In this document: piece after piece, positions 37,983 to 47,512 of the stretch
Position numbering within the stretch: the first letter of the stretch is position 1
Layout: each line of letters opens with the position of its first letter
NCBI RefSeq assembly: GCF_014648075.1
Contig: NZ_BMQK01000003.1
Span: forward strand, 62,001 to 126,000
Direction: 5' to 3'
Source of the DNA: Streptomyces ruber
Lineage (GTDB): Bacteria; Actinomycetota; Actinomycetes; Streptomycetales; Streptomycetaceae
DNA length: 64,000 bases
Notes under the pieces: model-generated
The model's database searches: none
What the model saw: the letters and a program-made list of their open reading frames with translations, nothing else
Told to the model about the DNA's origin: nothing
Translations under genes and position numbers: made by a program

Positions 37983-40064
37983 TCAGGCGGGCTGGGCGGT
38001 AATGGTGCAGAGGCGCTTGGTGGCCCGGGTTAGGGCTACGTACAAGTCCCTCTCCCCACCGGGACGGTTCGTGATGATTTCCTCGGGGGCCACGACGACG
38101 ACCCCGTCGAATTCCAGTCCGCGTGCTTCGGACGCCGGCACGATGCGTGCGTGGTGGGCGATGCCCTGGGCCGTCAGCTCGCCCACCTTGGTGTCCGCGC
38201 AGATCACTCCCAGGAACTCGCCCGGGTACGCGGTGCTCTGGGCGCGTACTTCCTGAGCGACGGCGGTGACCAGCCCGTCCGGAGGTGTGGTCACGGTGCG
38301 AGGGCTCTCACCGCTCCGCAGTGACCGTGTGGGCTTCTGGTCCGGAGCGATCCGGGTGAGCAGGTCCCGGACGCTCTCCAGGATCTCCTGCGTGGTGCGG
38401 TAGCTGACGGTCAGGTTGTGCAGTCTGAACCGCGGTCCGACGTGAGGGCTCAGCGCCTCCTTCCAGTCGCGTGCCGTCGCGACCGGGCCTGCCTGGGCGA
38501 AGTCACCCACCAGCGTCATCGCCCGTGCCGGACAGCGGCGGACGATCATCCGCCACTGCATGGCGGTCAGTTCCTGCGCCTCGTCGACGACGACGTGCCC
38601 GTACGTCCGCTCGGGAGGGCCGTCGACCAGGCTCGCCGCCTCGTCCAGCAACGGCACATCGGCATCGGTCCACGGGGCGTCCGGACCGCGCAGCAGAAGG
38701 GACCGCTCCTCGTCGGTCAGGCGGGGCAGGCGCCCGGCAAGAGCGTCGGCGTTCGTCAGGAGCGCCTTCACGAGGTCACCGGGTACCAGCCGCGGCCACA
38801 ACGCCTCGACCGCTCGGTCGACGCCGGCGTTGTTGAGGAGATCGGCCCGGATGGCGTCCAGGTCCAGCTCGTGGACCGGACCCGGGTCGGCCGCACCTTC
38901 GGCACGGCGCCGGGCGGCTCCCGTGAACCGGTCGAGGTCGATGCCTGTCATCCGTTCGGCATCGGCGTCGATCTGCTCCAGGACGTCGCTCATGTCTCGT
39001 TGCATCGCGTCGGTGACGGCGTCGACCAAGAGCTCCTTGAACACCTGGCGCGCGGGGTTGTGCCCGGGTGCGGCTGCCACGGCGGCGTCGCGTGCCGCGG
39101 CGACTTCCTCGGCGGAGAGGTGAACCGGTTCCTGTCCGACCCGCACGGTGAAGTCTCCGGCGGGGGCCTGGTGGGCGCGCAGCAGGCCGGCCAGGGCGTC
39201 GGCGAGGTCGGCGCTGCCCTTGAGACGCGCCGTGTCGAACGGGTCCACCGTGTCCGCGGGCACTTTGGCCAGTTCCCGGCAGGTCGCCAGAACGACGTCG
39301 TTCTCTCCGAGCGAGGGAAGGACCTGGGAGATGTAGTCGAGGAACCGGGCGTTCGGGCCCACCACCAGGACACCCTCCTCCGCGGCGCGCGGGAACGCGT
39401 ACAGGACGTAGGCCGCCCGGTGCAGGGCGACCACCGTCTTGCCGGTGCCGGGTCCGCCCTGCACCACGGTCACCCCGCGGTGGGCGGAGCGGACGATCTC
39501 GTCCTGCTCGGCCTGCAGCGTCGCGACGGCCGCCTGCATCCTGCCCGTACGCCGTGCCGACAGAGCCTCGGTCAACGGGCCGTCCCCCACGACGTCCTCG
39601 TCGGTCGGGGCGGTTCCGTCCAGCAGTTCGTCGCTCACCGAGACGACCGTGCGCTCCTCGAGGCGCAGGTGCCGGCGCCGCCGCAGGCCCATCGGGTGGA
39701 CCGGTGTCGCCTCGTAGAAGGGCCGCGCCGCGTTCGCGCGCCAGTCCACGAGCAGAGGCAGGTCATCTTCCTCCCTGCGCAGTCCGATCCGCCCGATGCG
39801 CAGCGCCGTGCCGTCCGTCCAGTCGATGCGCCCGAAGACCAGCCCCTTTTCGGCACCCTCCAGCCGGCCGATCTCCTTGGCCAGGCGCTCGGCAGCGATT
39901 TCCCTCTCGTATGCCTCACCGGCGCTGTCCGCCGGAGCCCTCAGCACACTCGCTCGAGCTGCGCGCACCTCGGAAAGCCGCTCGGTGAGTAACTCATACA
40001 AGGAGGACACGTAATCCTGCTCCGATTCAATCGTACGCGCAGCGAAATCATTCATTTTCGACAA
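37983..40064 (-). CDS. HelD-like RNA polymerase-associated ATPase
   Basis: A 693-residue UvrD/Rep-like superfamily 1 ATPase. The N-terminal coiled region (ESEQDYVSSLYELLTERLSEVRA) and then GRIDWTDGTALRIGRIGL, LLVDWRANAARPFYEATP are typical of HelD proteins that pull stalled RNA polymerase off DNA. Walker A is VVQGGPGTGKTVVALHRAA near residue 203, a DEAQE Walker B (HVVVDEAQELTAMQW) is near residue 500, and YRTTQEIL and the C-terminal VALTRATKRL follow. A TTG at 40064 has AAGGAG seven bases upstream; an ATG at 40055 is the alternative. Relatives (HelR) give rifamycin tolerance, but this is not shown here. Confidence 0.85.
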   Translation of the reverse strand: MSKMNDFAARTIESEQDYVSSLYELLTERLSEVRAARASVLRAPADSAGEAYEREIAAERLAKEIGRLEGAEKGLVFGRIDWTDGTALRIGRIGLRREEDDLPLLVDWRANAARPFYEATPVHPMGLRRRRHLRLEERTVVSVSDELLDGTAPTDEDVVGDGPLTEALSARRTGRMQAAVATLQAEQDEIVRSAHRGVTVVQGGPGTGKTVVALHRAAYVLYAFPRAAEEGVLVVGPNARFLDYISQVLPSLGENDVVLATCRELAKVPADTVDPFDTARLKGSADLADALAGLLRAHQAPAGDFTVRVGQEPVHLSAEEVAAARDAAVAAAPGHNPARQVFKELLVDAVTDAMQRDMSDVLEQIDADAERMTGIDLDRFTGAARRRAEGAADPGPVHELDLDAIRADLLNNAGVDRAVEALWPRLVPGDLVKALLTNADALAGRLPRLTDEERSLLLRGPDAPWTDADVPLLDEAASLVDGPPERTYGHVVVDEAQELTAMQWRMIVRRCPARAMTLVGDFAQAGPVATARDWKEALSPHVGPRFRLHNLTVSYRTTQEILESVRDLLTRIAPDQKPTRSLRSGESPRTVTTPPDGLVTAVAQEVRAQSTAYPGEFLGVICADTKVGELTAQGIAHHARIVPASEARGLEFDGVVVVAPEEIITNRPGGERDLYVALTRATKRLCTITAQPA

Positions 40065-40067
40065 CAG

Positions 40068-40088
40068 GGGGCTCCTTCGGCTCGCCCC
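40068..40088. promoter_or_regulatory. GC inverted repeat over the HelD-like ribosome site
   Basis: On the gene's strand, GGGGC, an 11-base loop containing AAGGA, and GCCCC form a hairpin that includes the ribosome site. It could mask the site or act as an operator. Its outer arms are like the rifamycin-associated element of streptomycetes (GGGGC and GCCCC), but the inner bases and length do not match, so that identity is only a possibility. Confidence 0.35.
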
Positions 40089-40169
40089 ACACCATACGGT
40101 CGAAGTCCCCTGCAGATAAGTCTTGACTTGATGGGTGGAGATATGTCCCTACGGCTGAGGCTTTTCCCG

Positions 40170-40330
40170 TCATCGGTCTGAGCTGGCCAATTGGGTGAGG
40201 CTGGCCTGGACGATGCAGATGATCCGGTTGGCCGAGCACCGGAGCTTGCGAAGGAGTCGCCAGGACTTGAGGGTGGCTGGCCTGCTCGACGAGGGCGCGG
40301 ATCTTCACGTGGGACCCGTTCACCGCCTGC
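40170..40330 (-). pseudogene. IS5-like transposase, C-terminal relic
   Basis: On the minus strand one frame gives NGSHVKIRALVEQA and, after a one-base shift, the next frame gives TLKSWRLLRKLRCSANRIICIVQASLTQLASSDR followed by TGA at 40170-40172. Together they match the end of a common streptomycete IS5-family transposase. The rest of the element is not present. It is a dead fragment. Confidence 0.7.
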
Positions 40331-41151
40331 TGCGCCTTTCTTCAAGCTGTCGGGCAGGGCGGTAGTTATGCACGGTTCACCGAGTCCATGACCGTCGACC
40401 GTATGGCGTATCACGCTTTCCGCCGTTCCGTACATCGATAATTGAGCTCCCGATGCTCGCCTGTCTCATAGGCGAGTCTGCCCCTGCATGACGGTGATTT
40501 TTTGCCGCGCTCGGGAAAGGGGGAAGATGCGGCGAGGTGACTGGCGCCATCAAGCTCATTGCCAGAAGGGCATCTGGTTTCGTCTGGCGACCCGAGCGAG
40601 GAGGAAAGCGTAAAACGGGGTGAAATCTTCGATCGGTCCACCCCTGCCCGACCAAGGCCGACGGCCCCGTCTCAAGATGGCGGCACCACGCTGCCATCGG
40701 TCGCGGCCGAACCAGAGAACGGATCGGTGACCTCTCCCCGCCCAACCTGGATCCGCCGGGCTTCGGCCTCCGCATCTTCGCTGTCGTCAAAGGGTGGCGA
40801 GCTCAAGAGGTCAGCGCATCACCGCTGCAGAAGGTCAGCGTGCATCGACACCGCGGTGGTCCATCTCCGCGCCGTACAAGTCAATCCGCGACAGGAATGG
40901 TTGCGTCAGACGTGCTCTTCGTCACCCGGCCGCGCCGGGTCCCTCGCGAGCCCGTCCCGCGGAGTCCGCCGATTGCGCGCCGACCCGGGAAACCGTGTGA
41001 ATGCGTTCGAAGATCGCTCTATAGTCGTGCAGCCCGAGACTGACGGTGAGCATGACAGCCCAAGTCTCCGCGAGGCCCCTGCGCGGGCCGAAGACGGTGA
41101 ACGGCCCCCGCGCACAGGACCGGAGAATCGACACAGGGGGGACCCAACCGT
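40331..41151. other. Gene-free stretch
   Basis: About 820 bp with several short open frames on both strands but none with family sequence, good ribosome sites or consistent GC-rich third positions. Its base composition is more mixed than the rest of the window, as in decayed insertion DNA. A TATAGT hexamer at 41020-41025 could be part of the promoter of the LamG gene, whose ribosome site (AGGGGGGA near 41134) precedes the ATG at 41152. Confidence 0.5.
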
Positions 41152-43272
41152 ATGAACACGCATTCCGGCCGGCGTGCCAGAACCGCCGCCGCAGCCACGG
41201 GACTGGCAGCCGTACTGCTCGCGGCCACGCCAGGCGTTGCCACGGCAGCCGGGGAGAACCTTCCTCCGCTCCAGCCGAGCACCGGCACCCTCACCGTCAA
41301 CCGGACCAAGGGCTGCTCCGGCGAACCCGTCCACGTTCCCGGCGCGCCCGAACTCCGGGCCGTCGTCGAGGACACGACGCAGGACAACGAGGAGTGGGAG
41401 TCCAACCGGGCCGGTGCCGAGTTCGAGGTCTGGTGGACCGGCGCCGACGGGATCCAGCAGCGCCGCAGCCACACCTCCGGCGTTGTACAGTCCCCCATCA
41501 CCCGGATGTGGCAGACCCCCTCCGAGCTCCCGGCCGACACCGTCGTGTCCTGGCACGTCCGGGCCGTCGACGAAGAGGGCGCGACCTCCGCATGGAGCGA
41601 CGAAACCCCCGGTATCACCTGCCGGTTCATCATCGACACGGTCAGTCCCGAGCCGGCGACGGTCGTCTCGGAGCAGTACCCGGACGGTGACAGCAGCTGG
41701 CACGACGGCGTCGGCGTCTACGGCAGCTTCACGTTCGACTCCCCGTCCGAGGATGTCGTCGAGTATGTCTATTCCGTCCTCGGCGCCGGAACCACGCGGG
41801 TCCGCCCCGAAGAGCCGGGCGGACCGGTCACCGTCCGGTGGATGCCGGAGGACAGCGGGGTCTACTACGTGCAGGTCCGTGCCGTCGACCGGGCCGGGCG
41901 GTCCAGCTCCCAGACGACTCACTACATGCGCGTCGCCGCCGGCCGCGCACCCGTCGCCCACTGGACGCTCGCCGATCCGGCCGGAGCCGACAACGCCGCC
42001 GCCGAGGCCGGCCCCGCGGCCCGCGCCGAGGACGGCGTCGTCTTCGGCGCCCCTGCTCCCTCCCGTACCGACCTCACGTCCACCGTCACCCTCGACGGCC
42101 GGAACAACAGTTACCTCACCCCCGACGCCCCCGCGACGGACACCGCCAGAACCTTCGCCCTCTCCGCCTGGGCCCGTCCCGCCGCCACCGACACTCCGAT
42201 GACGGTGGCCAGCCAGGACGCCGCCGACGGCACATCCACCTTCACCCTCGGCCTGCGCCCGACCGCGGACGGCCCGGCCACCTGGGTCTTCCGCTATGGC
42301 GGCACCACCCTCACCGGCGGCAGCGCCTCCGTCGGCGGCTGGGCCCACCTGGTCGGCCTGTACGACACCGAGGACGACACCCTGCGCCTTCACGTCAACG
42401 GCAAGGAGGTCGCCTCCGAGACCGGCGTCGCACCGATGGCCGCCCCCGGCGCCTTCCAGATCGGCCGCGCCCGCGATGACGGCGGTGCGCACTGGCAGGG
42501 AGAGCTCGGCGACGTTCGCGTCTGGGACCGGGTCGTGTCCCGCAAGGAGATCGAGAGGCTGGGTGCCCGCCCCGCCGATCTGGTCGCCGCCTGGGACATC
42601 GAGCGGACCGACGACGATGTGATCCCCGACCGGTACGGCGACGAGCCGCTCACCCTGCACGGCGGCGCTGGCTTCTACACTCCCGACTACGCGGCCTGCC
42701 TCGAAGACCCCGAGTGCGTCGAGTTCCCGGCGGACGCCCTCGACGGCAACGACCACCTGACACTGGACGGCACGGACGACTACGCCGCCACCGGCGGTTC
42801 CGTCGTCGACACCGCGGACAGTTTCAGTGTCGGCCTGTGGGTCCGCTTCGCCGACACCAGCCCCGACCGGCCGATGACCGTCCTGTCCCAGGGCGACGCC
42901 GACAGCGACGCCTTCAAGGTCCGTTACGACCCGGCCGCGTCCGAGTGGCAGCTGGTCGTCACCAGCGGCAGCGAGCCGGGCGCCACGGAGACCGTTGTCG
43001 CCGGGCCCGGTGCTCCGACGTCCTACGCCGACGAAGTGGCCGTCGTGTACGACGACTCCGAAGGCCGCATCACCCTGTACGTCGGGGGCGAGGCCGTGGC
43101 CACCGCGGAGTTCGACGCCTCCTGGAGCGCCACCGGCCCGCTGCAGATCGGCCGTGGCCACACCGCCGACGGCGGCTGGGGCGAGTACTTCCACGGCGGG
43201 GCGGACGCCGTCCGCGTGTTCCGCGGAGCCCTCACCGCGGCCCAGGTGAGGTCATTCGCCTACCTCCACTAG
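41152..43272 (+). CDS. Secreted protein with two LamG domains
   Basis: A 706-residue exported protein. The signal peptide ([34 protein letters not shown]) is cleaved near residue 33. Residues 40-270 contain fibronectin-like beta segments (WHVRAVDEEGATSAWSDETPGITC and VYYVQVRAVDRAGRSS). Two LamG/concanavalin-like domains follow, about residues 280-480 (FALSAWARPAATDTP, WAHLVGLYDTEDDTLRLHVNGKEV) and 515-700 (FSVGLWVRFADTS, GRITLYVGGEAV, LQIGRGHTADGGWGEYFHGGADAVRVFRGAL). It is probably a cell-wall or carbohydrate-binding surface protein; no enzyme domain is seen. It is convergent with the 2-methylisoborneol operon. Confidence 0.88.
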   Translation: MNTHSGRRARTAAAATGLAAVLLAATPGVATAAGENLPPLQPSTGTLTVNRTKGCSGEPVHVPGAPELRAVVEDTTQDNEEWESNRAGAEFEVWWTGADGIQQRRSHTSGVVQSPITRMWQTPSELPADTVVSWHVRAVDEEGATSAWSDETPGITCRFIIDTVSPEPATVVSEQYPDGDSSWHDGVGVYGSFTFDSPSEDVVEYVYSVLGAGTTRVRPEEPGGPVTVRWMPEDSGVYYVQVRAVDRAGRSSSQTTHYMRVAAGRAPVAHWTLADPAGADNAAAEAGPAARAEDGVVFGAPAPSRTDLTSTVTLDGRNNSYLTPDAPATDTARTFALSAWARPAATDTPMTVASQDAADGTSTFTLGLRPTADGPATWVFRYGGTTLTGGSASVGGWAHLVGLYDTEDDTLRLHVNGKEVASETGVAPMAAPGAFQIGRARDDGGAHWQGELGDVRVWDRVVSRKEIERLGARPADLVAAWDIERTDDDVIPDRYGDEPLTLHGGAGFYTPDYAACLEDPECVEFPADALDGNDHLTLDGTDDYAATGGSVVDTADSFSVGLWVRFADTSPDRPMTVLSQGDADSDAFKVRYDPAASEWQLVVTSGSEPGATETVVAGPGAPTSYADEVAVVYDDSEGRITLYVGGEAVATAEFDASWSATGPLQIGRGHTADGGWGEYFHGGADAVRVFRGALTAAQVRSFAYLH

Positions 43273-43396
43273 AGATCTGGAGGACGGCCCAGGGCTTCGT
43301 CGGCACATCCGTGGGCCCCAGTCGCCCTTGCGCTGTCCTCCCCCGGGCAGCGGACGAGCCCGGCCCGCACCGCGGACCGGGTCCAGCCCGGCCGGG

Positions 43397-44266
43397 TCAG
43401 ACCCGGTCGGCCGCGATCAGCAGGTACTGGAAGCTGCCGTTCGCGTACGCGGTCAGGAAGGTGTCCTCGATGCCCGTGACCAGGTGGTCGGCCTCCTTGC
43501 GCAGTTCCCAGTAGGGGACGGCCGCCGCGGTGAGGTCCTGGACGTGGACGGGTACGAGCCGGTTGCGGGCCATGGCGCGGAAGTACTCCGACCGGGGGTG
43601 GATGTCGCAGATGTAGTGGGCGTTGATGAGGGACACCTCGCGGGACGCCCGCCCGTACGTGTCGTCGTAGCAGCCGGTGATGGTGACGTAGCGTCCGCCG
43701 CGGCGCAGCAGCCGGGCGTGCTCCGCGAACAGCAGGTCCAGCTCCACGTACATCGTGGACTCGTTGTTCCAGGACGCCGCGTAGGTGCCGGGGGCGAACC
43801 CGGTGTCGAGCATGTCGCGGTGGTGGTAGCGCACCTTGTGCGCGATGCCCCGCAGCCTCGCCTGCTCGTTGGCGAAGTCGGCCTGCTTGCGGGAGATCGT
43901 GACCCCGTCGGCGCCGCACCCGTGGCGCAGATGGGCGACCACGCTGCCGCCGCCGCGCCCGCAGCCGGCGTCGAAGACCCGGTCGGCGGGGGAGAGGTCA
44001 CCGAGGTGGGAGACGAGCAGCTCGGCCTGGGCCTGCTCCAGTCGGTGCAGCTCGGCGGTGATCTTCTCCCGGCGCCGGTCCGGGTCGGCCTCGTCCAGTA
44101 CGGACCGGTCGGCGTCCCCGATGCCGTAGTGGTGGTGGTAGAAGTCGTCGATCCTTCCGAGCTCGAGGTTGACCGGGTTCTCCTCGGCGTTCCAGTAGGC
44201 CGCGACGCGGTTCTGGTACGTGGTCTGGGACGGCACCGAGGGCGTCGTGATGTCGGCGTCGAGCAT
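43397..44266 (-). CDS. Geranyl diphosphate 2-C-methyltransferase
   Basis: A 289-residue SAM-dependent enzyme that methylates C2 of geranyl diphosphate, the first step of 2-methylisoborneol synthesis. It has the family-specific YWNAEENPVNLELGRIDDFYHHHYGIG near residue 25, motif I VFDAGCGRGGGSVVAHL near residue 95, ASWNNESTMYVELDLLFAEH near residue 165 and ends GSFQYLLIAADRV. Close agreement with the known streptomycete enzyme makes the call firm. Start is the ATG at 44266; a TTG at 44272 has better spacing to GAGGAG. It is last in the operon, 91 bp after the synthase. Confidence 0.95.
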   Translation of the reverse strand: MLDADITTPSVPSQTTYQNRVAAYWNAEENPVNLELGRIDDFYHHHYGIGDADRSVLDEADPDRRREKITAELHRLEQAQAELLVSHLGDLSPADRVFDAGCGRGGGSVVAHLRHGCGADGVTISRKQADFANEQARLRGIAHKVRYHHRDMLDTGFAPGTYAASWNNESTMYVELDLLFAEHARLLRRGGRYVTITGCYDDTYGRASREVSLINAHYICDIHPRSEYFRAMARNRLVPVHVQDLTAAAVPYWELRKEADHLVTGIEDTFLTAYANGSFQYLLIAADRV

Positions 44267-44357
44267 GGTCAACGGGAACTCCTCGTGGTCGTGATGTGCG
44301 TGTTCGTGCGGGCTGGCCGCGTGGGGGGTACGTGCGCGCGGGGACGGGAGGGGCGGC

Positions 44358-45449
44358 TCACCAGTAGTCGGGCAGGTGATAGCGGTGGGTGTTGGTGGCG
44401 TGCCACTCGTGGTTGCCGGAGACCCAGGCGGCGAGACCCGCGGCGTAGCGCCCCACCAGCGGTGATGTGGCGGACAGGGCCGCGGATTCCTCCTCGAACG
44501 CCGCCATGATCCGGTTGTGGATCTCGACGGCCTCCAGGTAGGCGGCCTTCAGCCCGCACCGCTGATCGGCGGCGATGACCCGGGGCAGGTTGAGATGGGC
44601 GGGGTCGGCCAGTTCCTTGGTGAAGGAGTACAGGTCGTTGACGATCGTGGTGGCGTTGCAGGCCAGGGCGGTGATCCGCTGGATCTCGGGCCGGGCGTAC
44701 ACCGGCTCGGGCAGCTCGTAACCGTCCACGGCGTCGACGATCGACAGACAGGGGCGGAAGTTGTTGAACTGCCGCATCACCAGGTACTCCCAGACCCGCG
44801 GCACGTACCGGATCTCCGTCCACGCCGCCTCGGCGAGGTAGCCCATGTGCAGCCGGGCGATGTCGTGCACGAAACGGCCGGTCTGGCTCGGGGTGGCGAA
44901 GGCGGCGTAGTCCTTCAGCGCCCAGTGGTAGGAACGCAGCGGACCGTCCGCCCGCACGCCGTGCCGCCACTCCTCCTCCAGCTCCGGGGTGCCGTGGTAC
45001 GGATCGAGCGCCGACTGGGCCATGATCAGCCGACCTCCCAGGCCGCGCGGTGAACCGCCCCTGCCTTCCTCCGCCTCGCAGTAGCAGCTGTCGACGACGT
45101 TCTCGGCCAGCAGCAGCTTCCCCGCCACGGTGAGGCGCTCCAGGTCGAGGGCGCCCGGATGCTGGAGCACGACGGCCCGGCCGAACCGGAAACCCGCGAA
45201 GTCCCCGGCCCATGCCTCGGGGAACAGCTCCAGCTCACCGGCCCAGGCCTCCAGCCTGCGGTCGATCTCGGCCGCCTTCTCCGGATCGGCGGGGACGGCG
45301 GGCCGGTACAGCAGCCCGGGAACCGCTCCGCCGCGCCGGGACGGCGTGATACGGGGCGGGCTCGGCGGCCCGGGCAGCCGCCAGACCTGCGGGGCGCCGG
45401 ATTCCCGGGGCACGCCGGATGCGTCGGACGCCGATGGCGAAGTGCTCAT
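44358..45449 (-). CDS. 2-Methylisoborneol synthase
   Basis: A 363-residue class I terpene cyclase that converts 2-methylgeranyl diphosphate to 2-methylisoborneol. The Mg-binding NSE triad is N271, S275 and E279 (NDLYSFTKE); the Asp-rich motif reads DSCYCE (residues 120-125), so the second Asp of the usual DDCYCE is Ser. The C-terminal RY pair is at 356-357. The first 45 residues are disordered and Pro/Ser-rich, a suitable encapsulin-loading segment. The start ATG overlaps the shell-protein stop (45446-45449) by four bases, so both are translated together. Confidence 0.95.
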   Translation of the reverse strand: MSTSPSASDASGVPRESGAPQVWRLPGPPSPPRITPSRRGGAVPGLLYRPAVPADPEKAAEIDRRLEAWAGELELFPEAWAGDFAGFRFGRAVVLQHPGALDLERLTVAGKLLLAENVVDSCYCEAEEGRGGSPRGLGGRLIMAQSALDPYHGTPELEEEWRHGVRADGPLRSYHWALKDYAAFATPSQTGRFVHDIARLHMGYLAEAAWTEIRYVPRVWEYLVMRQFNNFRPCLSIVDAVDGYELPEPVYARPEIQRITALACNATTIVNDLYSFTKELADPAHLNLPRVIAADQRCGLKAAYLEAVEIHNRIMAAFEEESAALSATSPLVGRYAAGLAAWVSGNHEWHATNTHRYHLPDYW

Positions 45450-46957
45450 TCCGGCACCCGCCCGACCTGGACGTTCTCCAGGGCGCCCGCGGCGTCGGGC
45501 ACCAGGATGGCCAGGGAGTAGTAGGCGGTCACGAGATAACTGGTGACCGCCGCCCGGTCGATGCCCATGAAACGCACGTTGAGCGCGGGCTCGTACTCCT
45601 CGGGGATGCCGGTCTGGTGGAGACCGACGACTCCCTGGTTCTTCTCACCGGTGCGCAGCGCGATGATGCTGCTCGTGTGCTGCGGACCGATCGGGATCTT
45701 GCCGCAGGGGAACATCGGGACGCCGCGCCACGCGGGTACCTGGTGCCCGTCGACGTCCACGGTGCCGGGCACCAGTCCACGCCGGTTGCACTGCCGGAGG
45801 AAGGCCGCGATCGCCTTCGGGTGCGCGAGGAACATCCGGGTGCCGCGGCGCATCGTCAGCAGTTCGTCGAGGTCGTCCGGGGTGGGCGGACCGGAGAAGG
45901 TGCTGATGCGCTGCGAGTGGTCGATGTTGTGCAGCAACCCGAACTCGGGGTTGTTGACCAGCTCCCACTCCTGGCGTTCGCGGACCTCCTCGACGGTCAG
46001 ACGGAGTTGCTGCTCCGTCTGGTCCATCGGGTCGTTGAAGAGATCGGCGACCCGGGTGTGCACGCGCAGCACCGTCTGCGTCAGGGACAGCTCGTACTCG
46101 CGCGGGGTCAGCTCGTAGTCGACGAAACCGCCGGGGACGACGGGCTCGCCCACGTGTCCGGCCTGTACGGGAACCGCGGCCTCGCCCTTGCGGTTCATGG
46201 GCTCGCGCTGCCGCCGCGTGAAGGCGTCCAGATGGGCGGCCAGGGACGGGACGCGCTCCACGAGGTCCGCGAGGGCGTCCCCGGGGAGGGCGAGCACCGT
46301 TCCCGGGGTCTCGGCCCGGACCGACCCGAGCCACAGCGGGTCGGCGCGGCCCACCGTCTCGTCGCCCAGGCCCTCGCCGTCCGTGACGACCCCGAGGACC
46401 TCCTCCTCGCCGTACCGTCCGGTCGTGTAGCGGGTGAACCGGCCGTGGACGACCAGATACGTCTCGGTCACGGGCTGCCCGGCCTCGAAGAGGACCTGAC
46501 CGGCGCGGACGGTGCGCACCCGGAACCGTGCGGCGAGCTCCCGCAGCACGTCCGTGTCGGAGTAGCCGCGCAAAGCCGGGAGTTCGGTGAGCGTCCGCGG
46601 GACGACACTGACGCGGTCGCCGCCGTTGTGCTCGAACTGCACCCGGCCCCGGCCGACGCGCAGCTGGAGCCGGCGGTTCACCCGGTAGGTGCCGCCCCTG
46701 ACATCCACCCACGGCAGCATCCTGAGCAGCCACCGCGAGGTGATGGCCTGCATCTGCGGCACGGACTTGGTGGTCGTGGCGAGCTGACGCGCCGCTCGGG
46801 TACCGAGGCTGGTGAACTGCCGCGCGTCGTCGGGTCCGCCGGGCGCCGTGGCGCCGACGGTGTCACCCGGGTGATCCGGGTGTTGCGGGTGATGCGGGTG
46901 CTCCGGGCCGGCCGGGTTCTCCGGCGAGCTGTCCGGGACGGTCACTGTCCCTCCCAT
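45446..46957 (-). CDS. Family 2B encapsulin shell protein
   Basis: A 503-residue shell protein of a protein nanocompartment. From the ATG at 46957 (a GTG at 46945 is a nearby alternative), a Pro/His-rich flexible start precedes a cyclic-nucleotide-binding-like domain inserted at about residues 130-250 ([29 protein letters not shown]) and an HK97-type shell domain from about residue 280 to the end ([57 protein letters not shown]). Family 2B shells with this layout are paired with terpene cyclases. Position immediately before 2-methylisoborneol synthase supports that this encloses the cyclase. Confidence 0.93.
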   Translation of the reverse strand: MGGTVTVPDSSPENPAGPEHPHHPQHPDHPGDTVGATAPGGPDDARQFTSLGTRAARQLATTTKSVPQMQAITSRWLLRMLPWVDVRGGTYRVNRRLQLRVGRGRVQFEHNGGDRVSVVPRTLTELPALRGYSDTDVLRELAARFRVRTVRAGQVLFEAGQPVTETYLVVHGRFTRYTTGRYGEEEVLGVVTDGEGLGDETVGRADPLWLGSVRAETPGTVLALPGDALADLVERVPSLAAHLDAFTRRQREPMNRKGEAAVPVQAGHVGEPVVPGGFVDYELTPREYELSLTQTVLRVHTRVADLFNDPMDQTEQQLRLTVEEVRERQEWELVNNPEFGLLHNIDHSQRISTFSGPPTPDDLDELLTMRRGTRMFLAHPKAIAAFLRQCNRRGLVPGTVDVDGHQVPAWRGVPMFPCGKIPIGPQHTSSIIALRTGEKNQGVVGLHQTGIPEEYEPALNVRFMGIDRAAVTSYLVTAYYSLAILVPDAAGALENVQVGRVPE

Positions 46958-47512
46958 GCATGTACGGACGAAGGCGAGATGTTGAGCGGACGAGGACGGG
47001 GACAGGCGGAAGGGCCGGGAGCCCCGCGGTGGCCGGCGCGGGAGGGCGCCGCGGTACGGCCGTGCGGCCGTGGGCGGGCCGGGCTGTTCCGTACGGATGG
47101 GACGTTCGGTGTCCGCGGGAGGCCGGGGACACGGACGGAGCCTCGTGGCGGTTCGTGCGGTCGGGCTGTGCGTGCTGCAGGACAAGACAAACAGCCTCGG
47201 TGGCGGTCGTGCACCGCGTGAAAGGGGCGCTTTCCGAGCCCTGGTGGTACGGAGCTGTCGCACGGGCCTGTGCGACAGGGATGCGTGTGCTCCTGCGCCG
47301 GTCTCCTGTACCTGCTCACCGGCGCGGAGGGCGCGCGAACGTCTGCTGCCGTGGCGGGCGTGGCCCGGTGACACCTCGCGCGTGCCCCCGGCGCGTGGTC
47401 TTCCTGCGCGCGCCGCCCGCGTCCCCTGTGTCCTGTGTGGGTGTCGGCGGACGCGCCTTCGCGTGACCTGTCCGCCCGCCTGACCTGCCCGCCCCGCCCG
47501 ACCCGCCTCGGG
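46958..47512. other. Upstream region of the terpene operon, gene-free
   Basis: About 555 bp without a supported gene. It should hold the promoter of the encapsulin operon, transcribed to the left, and the end of the HAD gene. One perfect nine-pair hairpin (47255-47278) is the only clear structure. The open frames across it are GC-skewed shadows. Confidence 0.5.
47255..47278. promoter_or_regulatory. Perfect 9-bp inverted repeat
   Basis: CTGTCGCAC (47255-47263), loop GGGCCT, GTGCGACAG (47270-47278). It is about 300 bp before the encapsulin start and 235 bp past the end of the HAD gene; it could be an operator for the terpene operon or a terminator for the HAD gene. No T-run follows. Confidence 0.45.

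Noticed and set aside
40377..40790. Minus-strand frame of 137 codons near the IS relic
   Set aside because: No family pattern, no ribosome site and mixed third-position use; treated as decayed DNA.
46960..47483. Plus-strand frames upstream of the terpene operon
   Set aside because: Low-complexity Arg/Gly/Cys composition and no ribosome site; more likely promoter DNA.
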